64,000 nucleotides of DNA from Acetobacteraceae bacterium (GTDB lineage Bacteria > Pseudomonadota > Alphaproteobacteria > Acetobacterales > Acetobacteraceae). The stretch is from contig CP039459.1 in assembly GCA_004843165.1 (NCBI GenBank), forward strand, positions 561,501-625,500, in the 5' to 3' direction. The position numbers and the translations under genes were made by a program. Positions 20,593-28,375 of this stretch are shown here, piece by piece; the stretch's first letter is position 1, and each line of letters starts with the position of its first letter. The notes beneath the pieces were generated by a model. That model did no database searches. It saw only the letters and a list, made by a program, of their open reading frames with translations, and was not told the DNA's origin.

Positions 20593-20658
20593 TCACTTCT
20601 GAAAAAAAACGATGGGGAGCGTTAACGCAGCGAGCGTAATGACAATAGCGGTTCCCAT
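20593..20658 (-). CDS. possible 21-residue membrane micropeptide
   Basis: On the minus strand the ATG at 20658 has a good SD (AAAAGGA, about 6 nt spacing). It opens MGTAIVITLAALTLPIVFFQ plus one Lys: one hydrophobic span with a basic end. It is antisense to nothing and fills an otherwise empty 172-nt gap. The SD makes it more credible than random, but there is no other support. Confidence 0.35.
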   Translation of the reverse strand: MGTAIVITLAALTLPIVFFQK

Positions 20659-20760
20659 TTCCAATCCTTTTAAGTCAGTCTAAAAATCGCTTTTCCTATT
20701 TTGCACATTAAAGAAAAGGCGTAAAGGAAGCGTATCATCCTTTCAAAGAGGAAACTCTAA

Positions 20761-20997
20761 ATGTCTGATAATTGGGGCTTTGGCCCACGCATTCCAAATT
20801 TAAATAAAAAAATTGCGGCGAGACTGTCGGTCAAACGTCTCATCGAAAATAAACTCGGACTAAAAATGCCCAGAGGTTACGGCTGGCTGAGAGACCCTAA
20901 AAAAGCGCTTTATAACCGCTATTATTATCGCAAGAATAAACTCTGGGGAATGCTCTTCCAAACGCTTCTCAATTTCCTCACCAAAACACGCCGCTAA
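20761..20997 (+). CDS. small basic hypothetical protein
   Basis: A 78-residue, highly basic protein (many Lys/Arg and Tyr, for example NRYYYRKNKLWG). It has no signal peptide; a mildly hydrophobic C-terminal stretch (LWGMLFQTLLNFL) precedes a TKTRR end. It starts at an ATG after AAAGAGGAAACTCTAA, where GAGG can act as the SD, and ends about 20 nt before pyrD, with which it is probably co-transcribed. Not recognised. The basic charge suggests nucleic-acid or membrane-surface binding, as inference only. Confidence 0.65.
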   Translation: MSDNWGFGPRIPNLNKKIAARLSVKRLIENKLGLKMPRGYGWLRDPKKALYNRYYYRKNKLWGMLFQTLLNFLTKTRR

Positions 20998-21018
20998 CAG
21001 CAAAGAAAGGCCTTGCCC

Positions 21019-21960
21019 ATGACCAATCTTTCTTCCAAAATCGGAAAATTCACTTTTCCTAATCTTTTGATGAATGCCGCTGGCGTTTACTGCCAAACAC
21101 AACAGGAACTTGACCTCATTCTCACCTCCCAAGCCGGGGCTGTTGTCACCAAAAGTGCCACACTCGACAAAAGAGAAGGCAACCCGACCCCACGTCAAGA
21201 GCTGCTCCCTATCGGAAGTATCAATTCGATGGGACTACCTAATCTGGGCTTTAACTATTATCTTGATTACGCTTTGCGGAAACAGGCAGAGGGAAATCAC
21301 AACCCTGTTATTCTTTCCATTTCAGGCCTAAGCATTTCTGAAAATATAAAAATGCTTTCCCATATTATGGAAAGTGATTTTAGCGGCCTGACAGAGCTAA
21401 ATCTTTCCTGCCCCAATGTCGTTGGCAAGGCACAAGTCGGCTATGATTACGCCTCTATGAAAGAGGTTTTAACAGAGGCTTTTGCCCTTTTTAAAAAACC
21501 GCTTGGTATAAAATTACCACCTTATTTTGATTTTTTCCAATTTGATGCTGTTGCGGAAATTCTCAATCAATTCCCGCTCGCTTATGTCAATCTGATTAAT
21601 TCGGTCGGCAATGGCCTTGCCATTGATCCCGAAACCGAAACGGCGCTTATTCGTCCTAAAGGCGGTTTCGGTGGGTTGGGCGGCGAAATGATTAAAGCCA
21701 CCGCCTTAGCCAATGTCCGTGCCATGCGCCTACGTCTCAAAGAGGAAATCCGCATTATCGGCACAGGCGGCGTAAAAACAGGACAGGATGTTTTTGAACA
21801 TGTGCTCTGCGGTGCTGACCTTGTGCAAATCGGTACAGAACTCTGGCGGGAAGGGCCTGAGATTTTTGCACGTCTAAGCCAAGAGCTTTCCGAAATCATG
21901 CAACGTAAAAATTATACAAGTCTCTCGGATTTCCGAGGAAAATTAAAAAATATCGCCTAA
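21019..21960 (+). CDS. pyrD: dihydroorotate dehydrogenase, class 1A type (fumarate-linked)
   Basis: A cytosolic FMN enzyme of pyrimidine synthesis, converting dihydroorotate to orotate. It is 313 residues from the ATG at 21019 (AAAGG at 8 nt); a TTG two codons earlier lacks SD room. Class 1A features are the early MNAAGVYCQTQQELD, the catalytic Cys in NLSCPNVVGKAQVGYD (class 2 enzymes have Ser), NSVGNGLAIDPETE, GGFGGLGGEMIKATALANVRA and GTGGVKTGQDVFEHVLCGA. These match lactococcal PyrDA closely. Most proteobacteria use the membrane class 2 enzyme, so transfer is possible. Confidence 0.92.
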   Translation: MTNLSSKIGKFTFPNLLMNAAGVYCQTQQELDLILTSQAGAVVTKSATLDKREGNPTPRQELLPIGSINSMGLPNLGFNYYLDYALRKQAEGNHNPVILSISGLSISENIKMLSHIMESDFSGLTELNLSCPNVVGKAQVGYDYASMKEVLTEAFALFKKPLGIKLPPYFDFFQFDAVAEILNQFPLAYVNLINSVGNGLAIDPETETALIRPKGGFGGLGGEMIKATALANVRAMRLRLKEEIRIIGTGGVKTGQDVFEHVLCGADLVQIGTELWREGPEIFARLSQELSEIMQRKNYTSLSDFRGKLKNIA

Positions 21961-21963
21961 ACA

Positions 21964-21995
21964 AAAACCCCCTGCTTTCACAGGGGGTTTTCTTT
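21964..21995. terminator. intrinsic terminator after pyrD
   Basis: AAAACCCCCTG (21964-21974) and CAGGGGGTTTT (21981-21991) form an 11-bp stem with a 6-nt loop, followed by TCTTT. The A-tract at the 5' side makes it usable by the convergent minus-strand dehydrogenase gene too. Confidence 0.9.
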
Positions 21996-22026
21996 AGCCT
22001 TGAGTGCTCTCTCTCGTCAGAGGAGA

Positions 22027-23592
22027 TCAATAAGGCGCAAACATCGCTGAGGCAACACCGCCATTCTGAATGGCTGTGCGTAAAGACCCTACTTTGGCCT
22101 CAAACTCCGCTGTGAAATATCCCCGAACCGCATCAAAACATGGTAAGGAGAAGCCGTCTGCCGGCGCACCTTTTTGGGCAATTTCAATTTGCTCAGGACT
22201 TAGCGCTGGTTCATTGAGCGCATAACGCTCCCCATTGCAGCGAACCCCGCGCAAATATTCCAGCAATAGCGCACACATAAAGGCCGCTCTTTTCTCTTCT
22301 GTTTTTCCAGAAAGCGCATTTTTAATCGTTTCAGACCAGAAAACCAGTGCCTTGGAAACAGAATCCCCTGTAATACGGACGCATGTGTCTTGAAGGGCCG
22401 CATTCCGGAAACGGGCAATGACCTGATCGGCATATTCCGGCAAATGAATTCCCGGAGGTGTCTGAACCGTTGGCAGAATATCCTCTTTTAAAACGATGTC
22501 GACAAACTCGCTGAGCGCTTTATTTTGGACAGCATCATCAATAAAGGAAATATTTTCCAACATCCCTGCAAGCCCAAGAATCAAATGGGTTTCATTCAGA
22601 ATTCTAAGCTTTGCCTGCTCAAACCCTTCAATACCGGAAACAACGGCATTTCTTTCCTCATTGCCGCCGCTATGTTCCAAATCCCCCGCAATCTGCCCGC
22701 CAGCAATAAATTGCACACCGACTTTTGAAAAATCAGGACGGCCATCACTGAAATTATCCTCTAGCACCCATTGGGTGAATTCTTCGGAAAGAACAGGCAG
22801 GAGATCATGCACTTTATTGAGAAGGTTAATATCTTCTTTACGCTTTTGATCTAAGGTTGGGGTGATACGATCCACCATAGAGTTCGGGAAAGCCACATTT
22901 TCTGCAACCCATTTGCCAAGCTCCACATTTCTTGCCTTTGCAAAACTTGTAAAAGCTTTAAAGGCTGTCTTACCGTTATGAAGCACATTATCACAGGACA
23001 TAATGGTAAAAGGTGCAATCCCTGCCGCATGACGGCGATTCAATGCCTCAATCACAAAACCGAAAACCGTTTTTGGCATCTCAGGATTTTTAAGATCATG
23101 CACAATATCAGGATGATTTAGGCAGAACTCCCCGGAGGCCGCATTGATGTTATAACCGCCTTCGGTAATGGTCAAAGAAACAATTTTTGTTTCCGGACGT
23201 GTCAACACCTCAAGCACTTTAGCCGGATTTTCAGGCGCATAAAGATGATCACAAATCGAGCCGATCAAGGCACTTTTATGCGTCCCGTCCTCTTTAAACT
23301 GCGTTAACGTATAAAGATTATCCTGCTTGGCATAATCTTCATTTTTCTGCACATTTTCAGGACTTGCAATGACTTCAACCCCTGTAATGCCCCACGCCTC
23401 ATGACCGGGAACAGCCAATAAGCGATTCATGTAAGAGGCAAGATGGGAACGATAGAAATTGCCAAGACCGAAATGGACAATCCCACTTGTTACTTTGGAG
23501 CGGTCGTAGCCGGGCTTTTCAATATCGACAGGAAGTTTAGAAATGTTTTTCTGATTAATCGGTAAATGCGTATTTTTTTTAAAGAACGACAT
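22027..23592 (-). CDS. mannitol dehydrogenase family oxidoreductase
   Basis: A 521-residue NAD(P)-dependent polyol or hexuronate dehydrogenase (mannitol 2-dehydrogenase, fructuronate reductase or tagaturonate reductase superfamily). The Rossmann start is GIVHFGLGNFYRSHLASYMN. The catalytic signature K-x4-N-x2-H is seen as KLRILNETH near residue 330, with MSCDNV and FPNSMVDRITP blocks characteristic of the family. The ATG at 23592 has AGGAG upstream. It is divergent from gluconokinase, which suits sugar and polyol use by acetic acid bacteria. Mannitol or fructose is the likeliest substrate, but this cannot be fixed from sequence alone. Confidence 0.9.
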   Translation of the reverse strand: MSFFKKNTHLPINQKNISKLPVDIEKPGYDRSKVTSGIVHFGLGNFYRSHLASYMNRLLAVPGHEAWGITGVEVIASPENVQKNEDYAKQDNLYTLTQFKEDGTHKSALIGSICDHLYAPENPAKVLEVLTRPETKIVSLTITEGGYNINAASGEFCLNHPDIVHDLKNPEMPKTVFGFVIEALNRRHAAGIAPFTIMSCDNVLHNGKTAFKAFTSFAKARNVELGKWVAENVAFPNSMVDRITPTLDQKRKEDINLLNKVHDLLPVLSEEFTQWVLEDNFSDGRPDFSKVGVQFIAGGQIAGDLEHSGGNEERNAVVSGIEGFEQAKLRILNETHLILGLAGMLENISFIDDAVQNKALSEFVDIVLKEDILPTVQTPPGIHLPEYADQVIARFRNAALQDTCVRITGDSVSKALVFWSETIKNALSGKTEEKRAAFMCALLLEYLRGVRCNGERYALNEPALSPEQIEIAQKGAPADGFSLPCFDAVRGYFTAEFEAKVGSLRTAIQNGGVASAMFAPY

Positions 23593-23918
23593 GTTAAGTA
23601 TCTCCTAAAAGGAACATAACGATTTTTCTAAAAGGAAAGAGGAACTAAGGGTTTCACCTGCCTTTTTTACTTTTGTTAAGCTATCACCTCTTTAGAAAAT
23701 TTTACCAGAAAATATTTCTTATGCCACATAGTTTTGCATGATTTCCGTTTCTCTTATATATGAGGGCAGGATGGTTTGAAGGATGTCATCTTTTGGAGAA
23801 GAAAGGGTATGCGTCCTTTTACATTCGAAGCGTAATTTGAAACGAATAAGCTCTCTCCTTATAAGAGCTTGTTTCATTTTTATGATCTATCTCTGAAACT
23901 GAATGGAACTGATGCACT
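23593..23918. other. divergent control region between mannitol dehydrogenase and gluconokinase
   Basis: This 326-nt gap holds the promoters for two divergent sugar genes. An inverted repeat AAGCTCT/AGAGCTT (about 23852-23876), followed by GTTTCATTTTT on the plus strand, looks like a terminator or attenuator ahead of gluconokinase. No ORF was accepted, and no clear -35/-10 pair was found by eye. Confidence 0.35.
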
Positions 23919-24524
23919 ATGTCACAGTCTAATACACCAGCAGAAACAGTAAAAACGAATTCCCTCCCTTTATATCCTATGGTTGTCATGGGCGTTTGCG
24001 GTACCGGCAAAAGCTCTGTTGCCATTGCCGTTGCAGAGCGCCTCGGACTTGAATTTAAAGAAGGCGATGACCTACATCCGCAATCCAATGTCGATAAAAT
24101 GGCATCTGGCAACCCCCTCACAGACGAAGACCGTGTGCCTTGGCTCCGTAAATGCCGTGAATGGCTGCGTCAGGAATCCCAACATAATAAAGGGGCCATC
24201 CTTACCTGCTCTGCGCTCAAGAAAAAATATCGTGAAAGACTAGCCTGCGGCCTACCCGTTCGTTTCATTTACCTCAAAACATCCCGTGAAGAGCTCGAAA
24301 AACGCCTTGCCAACCGCAAAGGCCATTTTATGAAACCCGGCATGCTCACCAGCCAACTTGAAACTTTAGAAGAGCCAACCCAAGACGAGCCCGTCATCGT
24401 TGTTGATGCAAACGCTCCTCTTAATGAAATTGTAGACGCTGTCGTGGCAAACCTCAAAAAACTGCCTTACCCAGAGCCCGGCTATTTGGATGACCCAAAA
24501 GCGCTGGAACGTGCTGAATCTTAA
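23919..24524 (+). CDS. gntK: gluconokinase
   Basis: A 201-residue P-loop kinase that phosphorylates gluconate to 6-phosphogluconate for the pentose phosphate pathway. The N-terminal P-loop is GVCGTGKSS (about residues 25-33). EGDDLHPQSNVDKMASGNPLTDEDRVPWL is the gluconate-binding signature, followed by TCSALKKKYRERL and the lid region KGHFMKPGMLTSQ. The C-terminus is slightly extended (YPEPGYLDDPKALERAES). It starts at ATG without a good SD. It lies opposite the mannitol dehydrogenase and is closed by a terminator. Confidence 0.95.
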   Translation: MSQSNTPAETVKTNSLPLYPMVVMGVCGTGKSSVAIAVAERLGLEFKEGDDLHPQSNVDKMASGNPLTDEDRVPWLRKCREWLRQESQHNKGAILTCSALKKKYRERLACGLPVRFIYLKTSREELEKRLANRKGHFMKPGMLTSQLETLEEPTQDEPVIVVDANAPLNEIVDAVVANLKKLPYPEPGYLDDPKALERAES

Positions 24525-24546
24525 GATTTCAACATTCTAATAAAGG

Positions 24547-24579
24547 CCCCCTTATGATTTTCTGTCACAAGGGGGTTTT
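24547..24579. terminator. bidirectional terminator between gntK and the S10 peptidase gene
   Basis: CCCCCTT (24547-24553) pairs with AAGGGGG (24569-24575), followed by TTTTC on the plus strand. The genes on both sides converge here. Confidence 0.75.
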
Positions 24580-24589
24580 CTATCAGCCA

Positions 24590-26218
24590 TTATTTCTCTT
24601 GGCTGGTTTCTTTAATGAATTTCACCACATTCTTATACAAATCTTTTAAGACATCGTGGTTTAAATAAACCATATGACCGGCAGGATATTGATAAGTTTC
24701 AATATTTTTTTGCAAACTGCGTGGAATAGGCAAATGATTCATCTCATACAGCCCCTCGTAATAAGGCGTTGCCAAATCATAATAGCCGCCATTCAGCATG
24801 ATTTTCAGCTTTGGATTGGTCTTTAAGGCAAAAGCCAAATCGGACATGACATTCGGCGTCCCTTTATTGGGTTCATCCCCTGTCTGCGGTAGGCGATGCG
24901 CTGTTTCCCAATCATTCTCTTCAAGATCGCCCATCGAACGGTATTGCAGGCCCTGACCATATTTCAAGGTTTGACGGACATATTGGTTAAAGCTAGAAAT
25001 ATAAGCCGAGCTGATCGCATCGGATTGCGGATCATAAACACTCTCCTTGGCCATGAGATCTACAGCAGGAGCGCTAAATTCTGTCCCAAGACGGCCTGTA
25101 ATCAAACCTTTTGAGCGCTGAAGCTCTTGGGTAAACATTAGCCCTGTTACTCTTAAATCGGCTCTAAGAAGATAAGATTCAGAGAGACCGGTATAAAGAT
25201 GGAGTTGCTTTGCAATCTCGGCCTTTTCCGCTTCCGGCAGGCTATTGCCTTGAACCAAAGCAGGCAGATATTTGGTCATTGCAAAATGCTCGACCTCTTT
25301 TAAGAAGGCTTTAAGATCGGCAGGTTTCTTCTCCGGTAGGCAATTATGGTACCAGGCGGTTGCCGCATAAGTTGGCAAAGCCAGCGCATAAGGCAGATCA
25401 TTTCCCGGATTAAAATCAGGCGTATCAATATTATTATCATAACTCAAAATTTGAGACAGCAGGATCACGCCATTAAGATCAAGACCGGCATCTTGCTGTA
25501 GTTCCTTGGCGACAACGGCGGAACGTAGCGTGCCGTAACTTTCCCCGAAAAGATAACGTGGGGAATTAAAGCGGTTATATTTGCCGAGGAACTTCTCGAT
25601 AAAAGAGGCAAAGGCATGGGCATCCCCATCGACACCGTAAAAAGCTTTCTTCGCACCTTCTCCGCCGATACGGCCAAAACCCGTGCCCGGCGCATCAATA
25701 AAAACGAGATCAGCGACATCCAATAAACTTTCCGCATTTTTTTCAAGCTTATAAGGCGGTGCCGAAAGATGGCTATCGCCATTGGTCGCAATACGAACAG
25801 GGCCGAAAGAACCTAAATGCAGCCAAAGCGAAGCTGAACCGGGGCCGCCATTATAGAAAAAGATAAGAGGCCGTTTTTCTTTGTCCACCCCATCTTTGAA
25901 ATAAGCAGTATAAAACATGGAGGCAACGGCAGGATTCTTTTTGTCCTTATCCTCAGATTTTTTAGAATCCTCGTCCTTTTCATTTTCAAGATCGCCACGT
26001 TCTTTCAAGATATTTTCTGAATCATCATACTTGGCAGCATGTACCGCAATCGTGCCGGCCGTGGCATGATAAGAAAGGTGCTGAGCGCCAAGATCAAGCG
26101 TCCCTGTTGTGGTGCTGTCTTTGGACTCATGGGAAGAAATAAAAGGGGCAGCCAACGCCGTCCCTGTCAAAAGTGAAAAGGCAAAAAAACCGGCAACATA
26201 TTTAGCGTAAATCTTCAT
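24590..26218 (-). CDS. secreted S10 serine carboxypeptidase
   Basis: A 542-residue alpha/beta-hydrolase of MEROPS family S10 (serine carboxypeptidases, active at acid pH). From the ATG at 26218 (GAGGG SD, 8 nt) it has a signal peptide ending ALA. Motifs in order are FFYNGGPGSASLWLHLGSFGP (oxyanion region), the nucleophile elbow GESYGT, NGGYYDLATPY (catalytic Asp) and PAGHMVYLNHD (catalytic His). A longer frame opens with TTG 5 codons upstream but lacks the SD. Export to the periplasm or medium is inferred. An acid-active exopeptidase fits an acid-producing organism. Confidence 0.92.
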   Translation of the reverse strand: MKIYAKYVAGFFAFSLLTGTALAAPFISSHESKDSTTTGTLDLGAQHLSYHATAGTIAVHAAKYDDSENILKERGDLENEKDEDSKKSEDKDKKNPAVASMFYTAYFKDGVDKEKRPLIFFYNGGPGSASLWLHLGSFGPVRIATNGDSHLSAPPYKLEKNAESLLDVADLVFIDAPGTGFGRIGGEGAKKAFYGVDGDAHAFASFIEKFLGKYNRFNSPRYLFGESYGTLRSAVVAKELQQDAGLDLNGVILLSQILSYDNNIDTPDFNPGNDLPYALALPTYAATAWYHNCLPEKKPADLKAFLKEVEHFAMTKYLPALVQGNSLPEAEKAEIAKQLHLYTGLSESYLLRADLRVTGLMFTQELQRSKGLITGRLGTEFSAPAVDLMAKESVYDPQSDAISSAYISSFNQYVRQTLKYGQGLQYRSMGDLEENDWETAHRLPQTGDEPNKGTPNVMSDLAFALKTNPKLKIMLNGGYYDLATPYYEGLYEMNHLPIPRSLQKNIETYQYPAGHMVYLNHDVLKDLYKNVVKFIKETSQEK

Positions 26219-26281
26219 CCAATATGCCCTCAATCATTTTATTTTGACGTCAAAAGTCTGAAATCAGCTTTTAATAATGTA

Positions 26282-26302
26282 AAAATACTATTTTAGTATT
26301 TT
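26282..26302. promoter_or_regulatory. perfect AT-rich palindrome upstream of the S10 peptidase gene
   Basis: AAAATACTA (26282-26290) and TAGTATTTT (26294-26302) form a perfect 9-bp inverted repeat around TTT. It lies 64 nt upstream of the peptidase ATG. It could be a repressor operator or a small hairpin; a rho-independent terminator is unlikely because the stem has little G/C. Confidence 0.4.
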
Positions 26303-26372
26303 ATTACTGTGACCGATTAGCGGAATGATGGGAAGGGGATTTTAGAAAAGGATTATCAATATTTCACATGCA

Positions 26373-26583
26373 CTAAATATGCTTGGCAATATTCCCCAGC
26401 TCTAACCCTTTCCCTGCGGCGACAAGATTATGTAGCTCACGTAAAGTTTTTAAATCGGCTTTACAAAGCCTCTTAGCCAATTGTTCTTAAGAAAACTGCA
26501 TTTTGTAGAAACTCTTGGTAGGCACAAAAGCAATAAACTAAGTACGCCCCATTTTCTGCCTTAAGTAAGATAAGCGCTTCTAC
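26373..26583 (-). pseudogene. possible frameshifted gene remnant near tRNA-Thr
   Basis: Within a 444-nt gap, two adjoining minus-strand reading frames look protein-like. One begins VEALILLKAENGAYLVYCF and stops at 26473. The other begins near 26486 (EQLAKRLCKADLKTLRELHN) and stops at 26373. They overlap by a few codons in different frames, as expected of one decayed gene. The family is not recognised. The site next to tRNA-Thr fits loss of an inserted cassette. The remainder of 26219-26662 shows nothing else beyond the palindrome listed separately. Confidence 0.25.
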
Positions 26584-26659
26584 TTATATGGGCTAAAACG
26601 TGGGTAAGATTTTAGCTACTCGTCAAAAAGTGCAGAAATCAGGTATTTTCTAGGAAAAA

Positions 26660-26734
26660 TGGTGCCGGATGAGAGATTTGAACTCCCGACCTTCGGTTTA
26701 CAAAACCGCTGCACTACCACTGTGCTAATCCGGC
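26660..26734 (-). tRNA. tRNA-Thr (anticodon TGT), CCA encoded
   Basis: On the minus strand, acceptor GCCGGAT pairs with ATCCGGC. The D arm is GCAC/GTGC, the anticodon stem GCGGT/ACCGA surrounds loop TTTGTAA (anticodon TGT), and the T loop is TTCAAAT. Discriminator A is followed by encoded CCA and then TTTTT. Confidence 0.95.
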
Positions 26735-26839
26735 AATTAGATTGTGTTATCACAATCTCGCTTTATTCTTTCAAAAGCATCGTATGCAAGCTTAATGCCA
26801 AACTCTGTAGAATTACTCAAGAGGCAAAATGTATTTTTT

Positions 26840-27100
26840 TTACAATCCCCACCATTTTTTATCCCAAATCCAAAAACCGACAGGACTATCAACCGCCCAT
26901 GTCTCAAAACAAAGGATAAAAGTCAGCACAATTGCAACGAACAGAACCAACGTACAGCATAAGAGAATCGTATCGGCACGACGTGCCTCTCTCGACATCC
27001 GCATTTCCATCTTTTGACGGTGATGCTCCGCCTTAATGCTAAGGACATCCGTATCGGTTGATTGTTTTTGCCATGCGGAGACGGTCTCTTTTTTCGGCAT
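26840..27100 (-). CDS. small single-span membrane protein
   Basis: An 86-residue protein, not recognised. The N-terminal half is polar and charged (about 1-44, rich in Lys, Arg and Gln). One strong membrane helix follows (ILLCCTLVLFVAIVLTFILC, about 46-65), then a short Trp-rich tail (FWIWDKKWWGL). The ATG at 27100 has a good SD (AAAAGGGA, about 9 nt). It is a lone minus-strand gene between tRNA-Thr and the yfdX gene. The positive-inside rule puts the long N-terminus in the cytoplasm. Confidence 0.6.
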   Translation of the reverse strand: MPKKETVSAWQKQSTDTDVLSIKAEHHRQKMEMRMSREARRADTILLCCTLVLFVAIVLTFILCFETWAVDSPVGFWIWDKKWWGL

Positions 27101-27259
27101 TGCGGATGTCCCTTTTGAAAGTCCAGATTATTCACTTTTAAAATCTGAAAATAACGCTTTTTACTTTAAGAAAATTTTCTTTCTTTTAGCAAATTCTTTC
27201 CCCCATTCCAAAATTCTGAAAACAATCTCTTTTTTTTCAAAGATAATCAATAAAACCTC

Positions 27260-27287
27260 TTGTATTGAAAGGCTTTCAAGCTAAAAT
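27260..27287 (+). promoter_or_regulatory. predicted sigma-70 promoter with palindromic operator for the yfdX gene
   Basis: TTGTAT (27260-27265) and TAAAAT (27282-27287) are separated by 16 nt. The spacer contains a perfect inverted repeat TTGAAAG-G-CTTTCAA (27265-27279). Start of transcription would lie about 55-60 nt before the ATG at 27352. The palindrome overlapping the promoter suggests control by a dimeric regulator, as inference. Confidence 0.5.
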
Positions 27288-27351
27288 TCAGGATAGGGTT
27301 ATAAAACCTCATATCATCACTGTTAAACATATTCTAAGGAATGAAACAGGT

Positions 27352-28299
27352 ATGCGCATTAAATTTACATCTTTGCTCGCAAGTGCCGCTTTTCTAGCAG
27401 GTACAGCGCTGACAGCTCCTGCTTTTGCAGACACAACAGCTCCTGTTGCCTCTTCTGTGAAGCACCCAATCAAAGCAATCAAGCAAAAGCTTGCCCGCCA
27501 TAAAGCAGAAGTTGCCTTTAATAATCTTTCCGCAGATGGTCAGATTGCCATTGCAGATGTTCTTGCAGCAAATATGCAGCTTGCGGACAATGATTCAAAA
27601 GAAGCAACAAATCTTTTGAAAAAAGCTCAGGCTTCTTTGAAGAAAGCCGCTTCTGCGGATAGCGCCTTCACAGCCGCAATGAACCAGCTTAACCCTAAGC
27701 TAAAGCTTGAATTGGCAAAACAACAGCAAGCCGTTGCAAACAAAGATGGCGCAAACCCATCTGGCGCCACAAAATGGATTCCCGTTGGTGCTGAAATCGT
27801 TGCTGTCGATAAACTTTCAGCTTCTGATAAAGCCGTTGTTGCAAAAGCCAACAGCCAGCTTCGTTCCGGCGACACCAAACAGGCTGCTGCAACATTGCGT
27901 AGCATCGGACAAGACCTTGATTTCATCATTGCACTTGCACCGCTTGCCGCAACAACAGATGCTGTTGATCGTGCCGTTCTTTTTGCTGAGCAGGGTCAGA
28001 CACAAGAAGCTGTGGATGCCATCACAACGGCAACAAACGGTATCGTCTTCCTTTCTCAAAATGTGATTGAAGATAACGGCAAAACAGCTTCTGCGCTCAA
28101 AGCAGACAAAAAAGCTGTTTCTGCACAGAAAAAAGCCAATGCTGCGCAGGCTTCTGCAAATAAAAATGCTCAAAAAGCACAGGATGCGCAAGCAACTGCT
28201 GATGCCGATGCTCAAAAAGCACAAGCCGCTAATCAAGAAGCCGGCTTGGCACCAGGGGCACCTGCTGACACAGATCCTGATGTTGGACCAACCAAATAA
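27352..28299 (+). CDS. YfdX family stress protein
   Basis: A 315-residue exported protein. From the ATG at 27352 it has a signal peptide MRIKFTSLLASAAFLAGTAL...AFA. The YfdX domain (about 60-240) has FNNLSADGQIAIADVLAANM, KWIPVGAEIVAVDKLSASD and a later helical region. The last 60 residues are an Ala/Lys/Gln-rich coiled tail with repeating KKANAAQAS and QKAQDAQA units. YfdX proteins are linked to acid and antibiotic tolerance and are plentiful in acetic acid bacteria. A longer frame opens with TTG at 27265 but includes the promoter. It is monocistronic, with a strong terminator. Confidence 0.87.
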   Translation: MRIKFTSLLASAAFLAGTALTAPAFADTTAPVASSVKHPIKAIKQKLARHKAEVAFNNLSADGQIAIADVLAANMQLADNDSKEATNLLKKAQASLKKAASADSAFTAAMNQLNPKLKLELAKQQQAVANKDGANPSGATKWIPVGAEIVAVDKLSASDKAVVAKANSQLRSGDTKQAAATLRSIGQDLDFIIALAPLAATTDAVDRAVLFAEQGQTQEAVDAITTATNGIVFLSQNVIEDNGKTASALKADKKAVSAQKKANAAQASANKNAQKAQDAQATADADAQKAQAANQEAGLAPGAPADTDPDVGPTK

Positions 28300-28320
28300 T
28301 TTCTCTTTGAGATTATGCGT

Positions 28321-28358
28321 AAAAAAAGCTGGCTTATTTTTAAGCCAGCTTTTTTTTA
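28321..28358. terminator. strong bidirectional terminator
   Basis: GCTGGCTTA (28328-28336) and TAAGCCAGC (28341-28349) form a stem with a TTTT loop, extended by an A-tract on one side and a T-tract on the other. It serves the yfdX gene (plus) and folD (minus). Confidence 0.95.
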
Positions 28359-28375
28359 TCTCTCCATTTAAAAAC

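Noticed and set aside
23819-24121. 100-codon minus-strand frame opposite gntK
   Set aside because: Antisense shadow of the gluconokinase start; no family features.
26659-26919. Plus-strand frame beginning MVPDERFELPTFGLQNRCTT
   Set aside because: Its first part is the antisense of tRNA-Thr; this is a well-known false gene start over tRNAs.
27036-27284. 82-codon plus-strand frame before the yfdX gene
   Set aside because: Its start overlaps the small minus-strand gene and its end runs into the yfdX promoter; composition is that of non-coding DNA.
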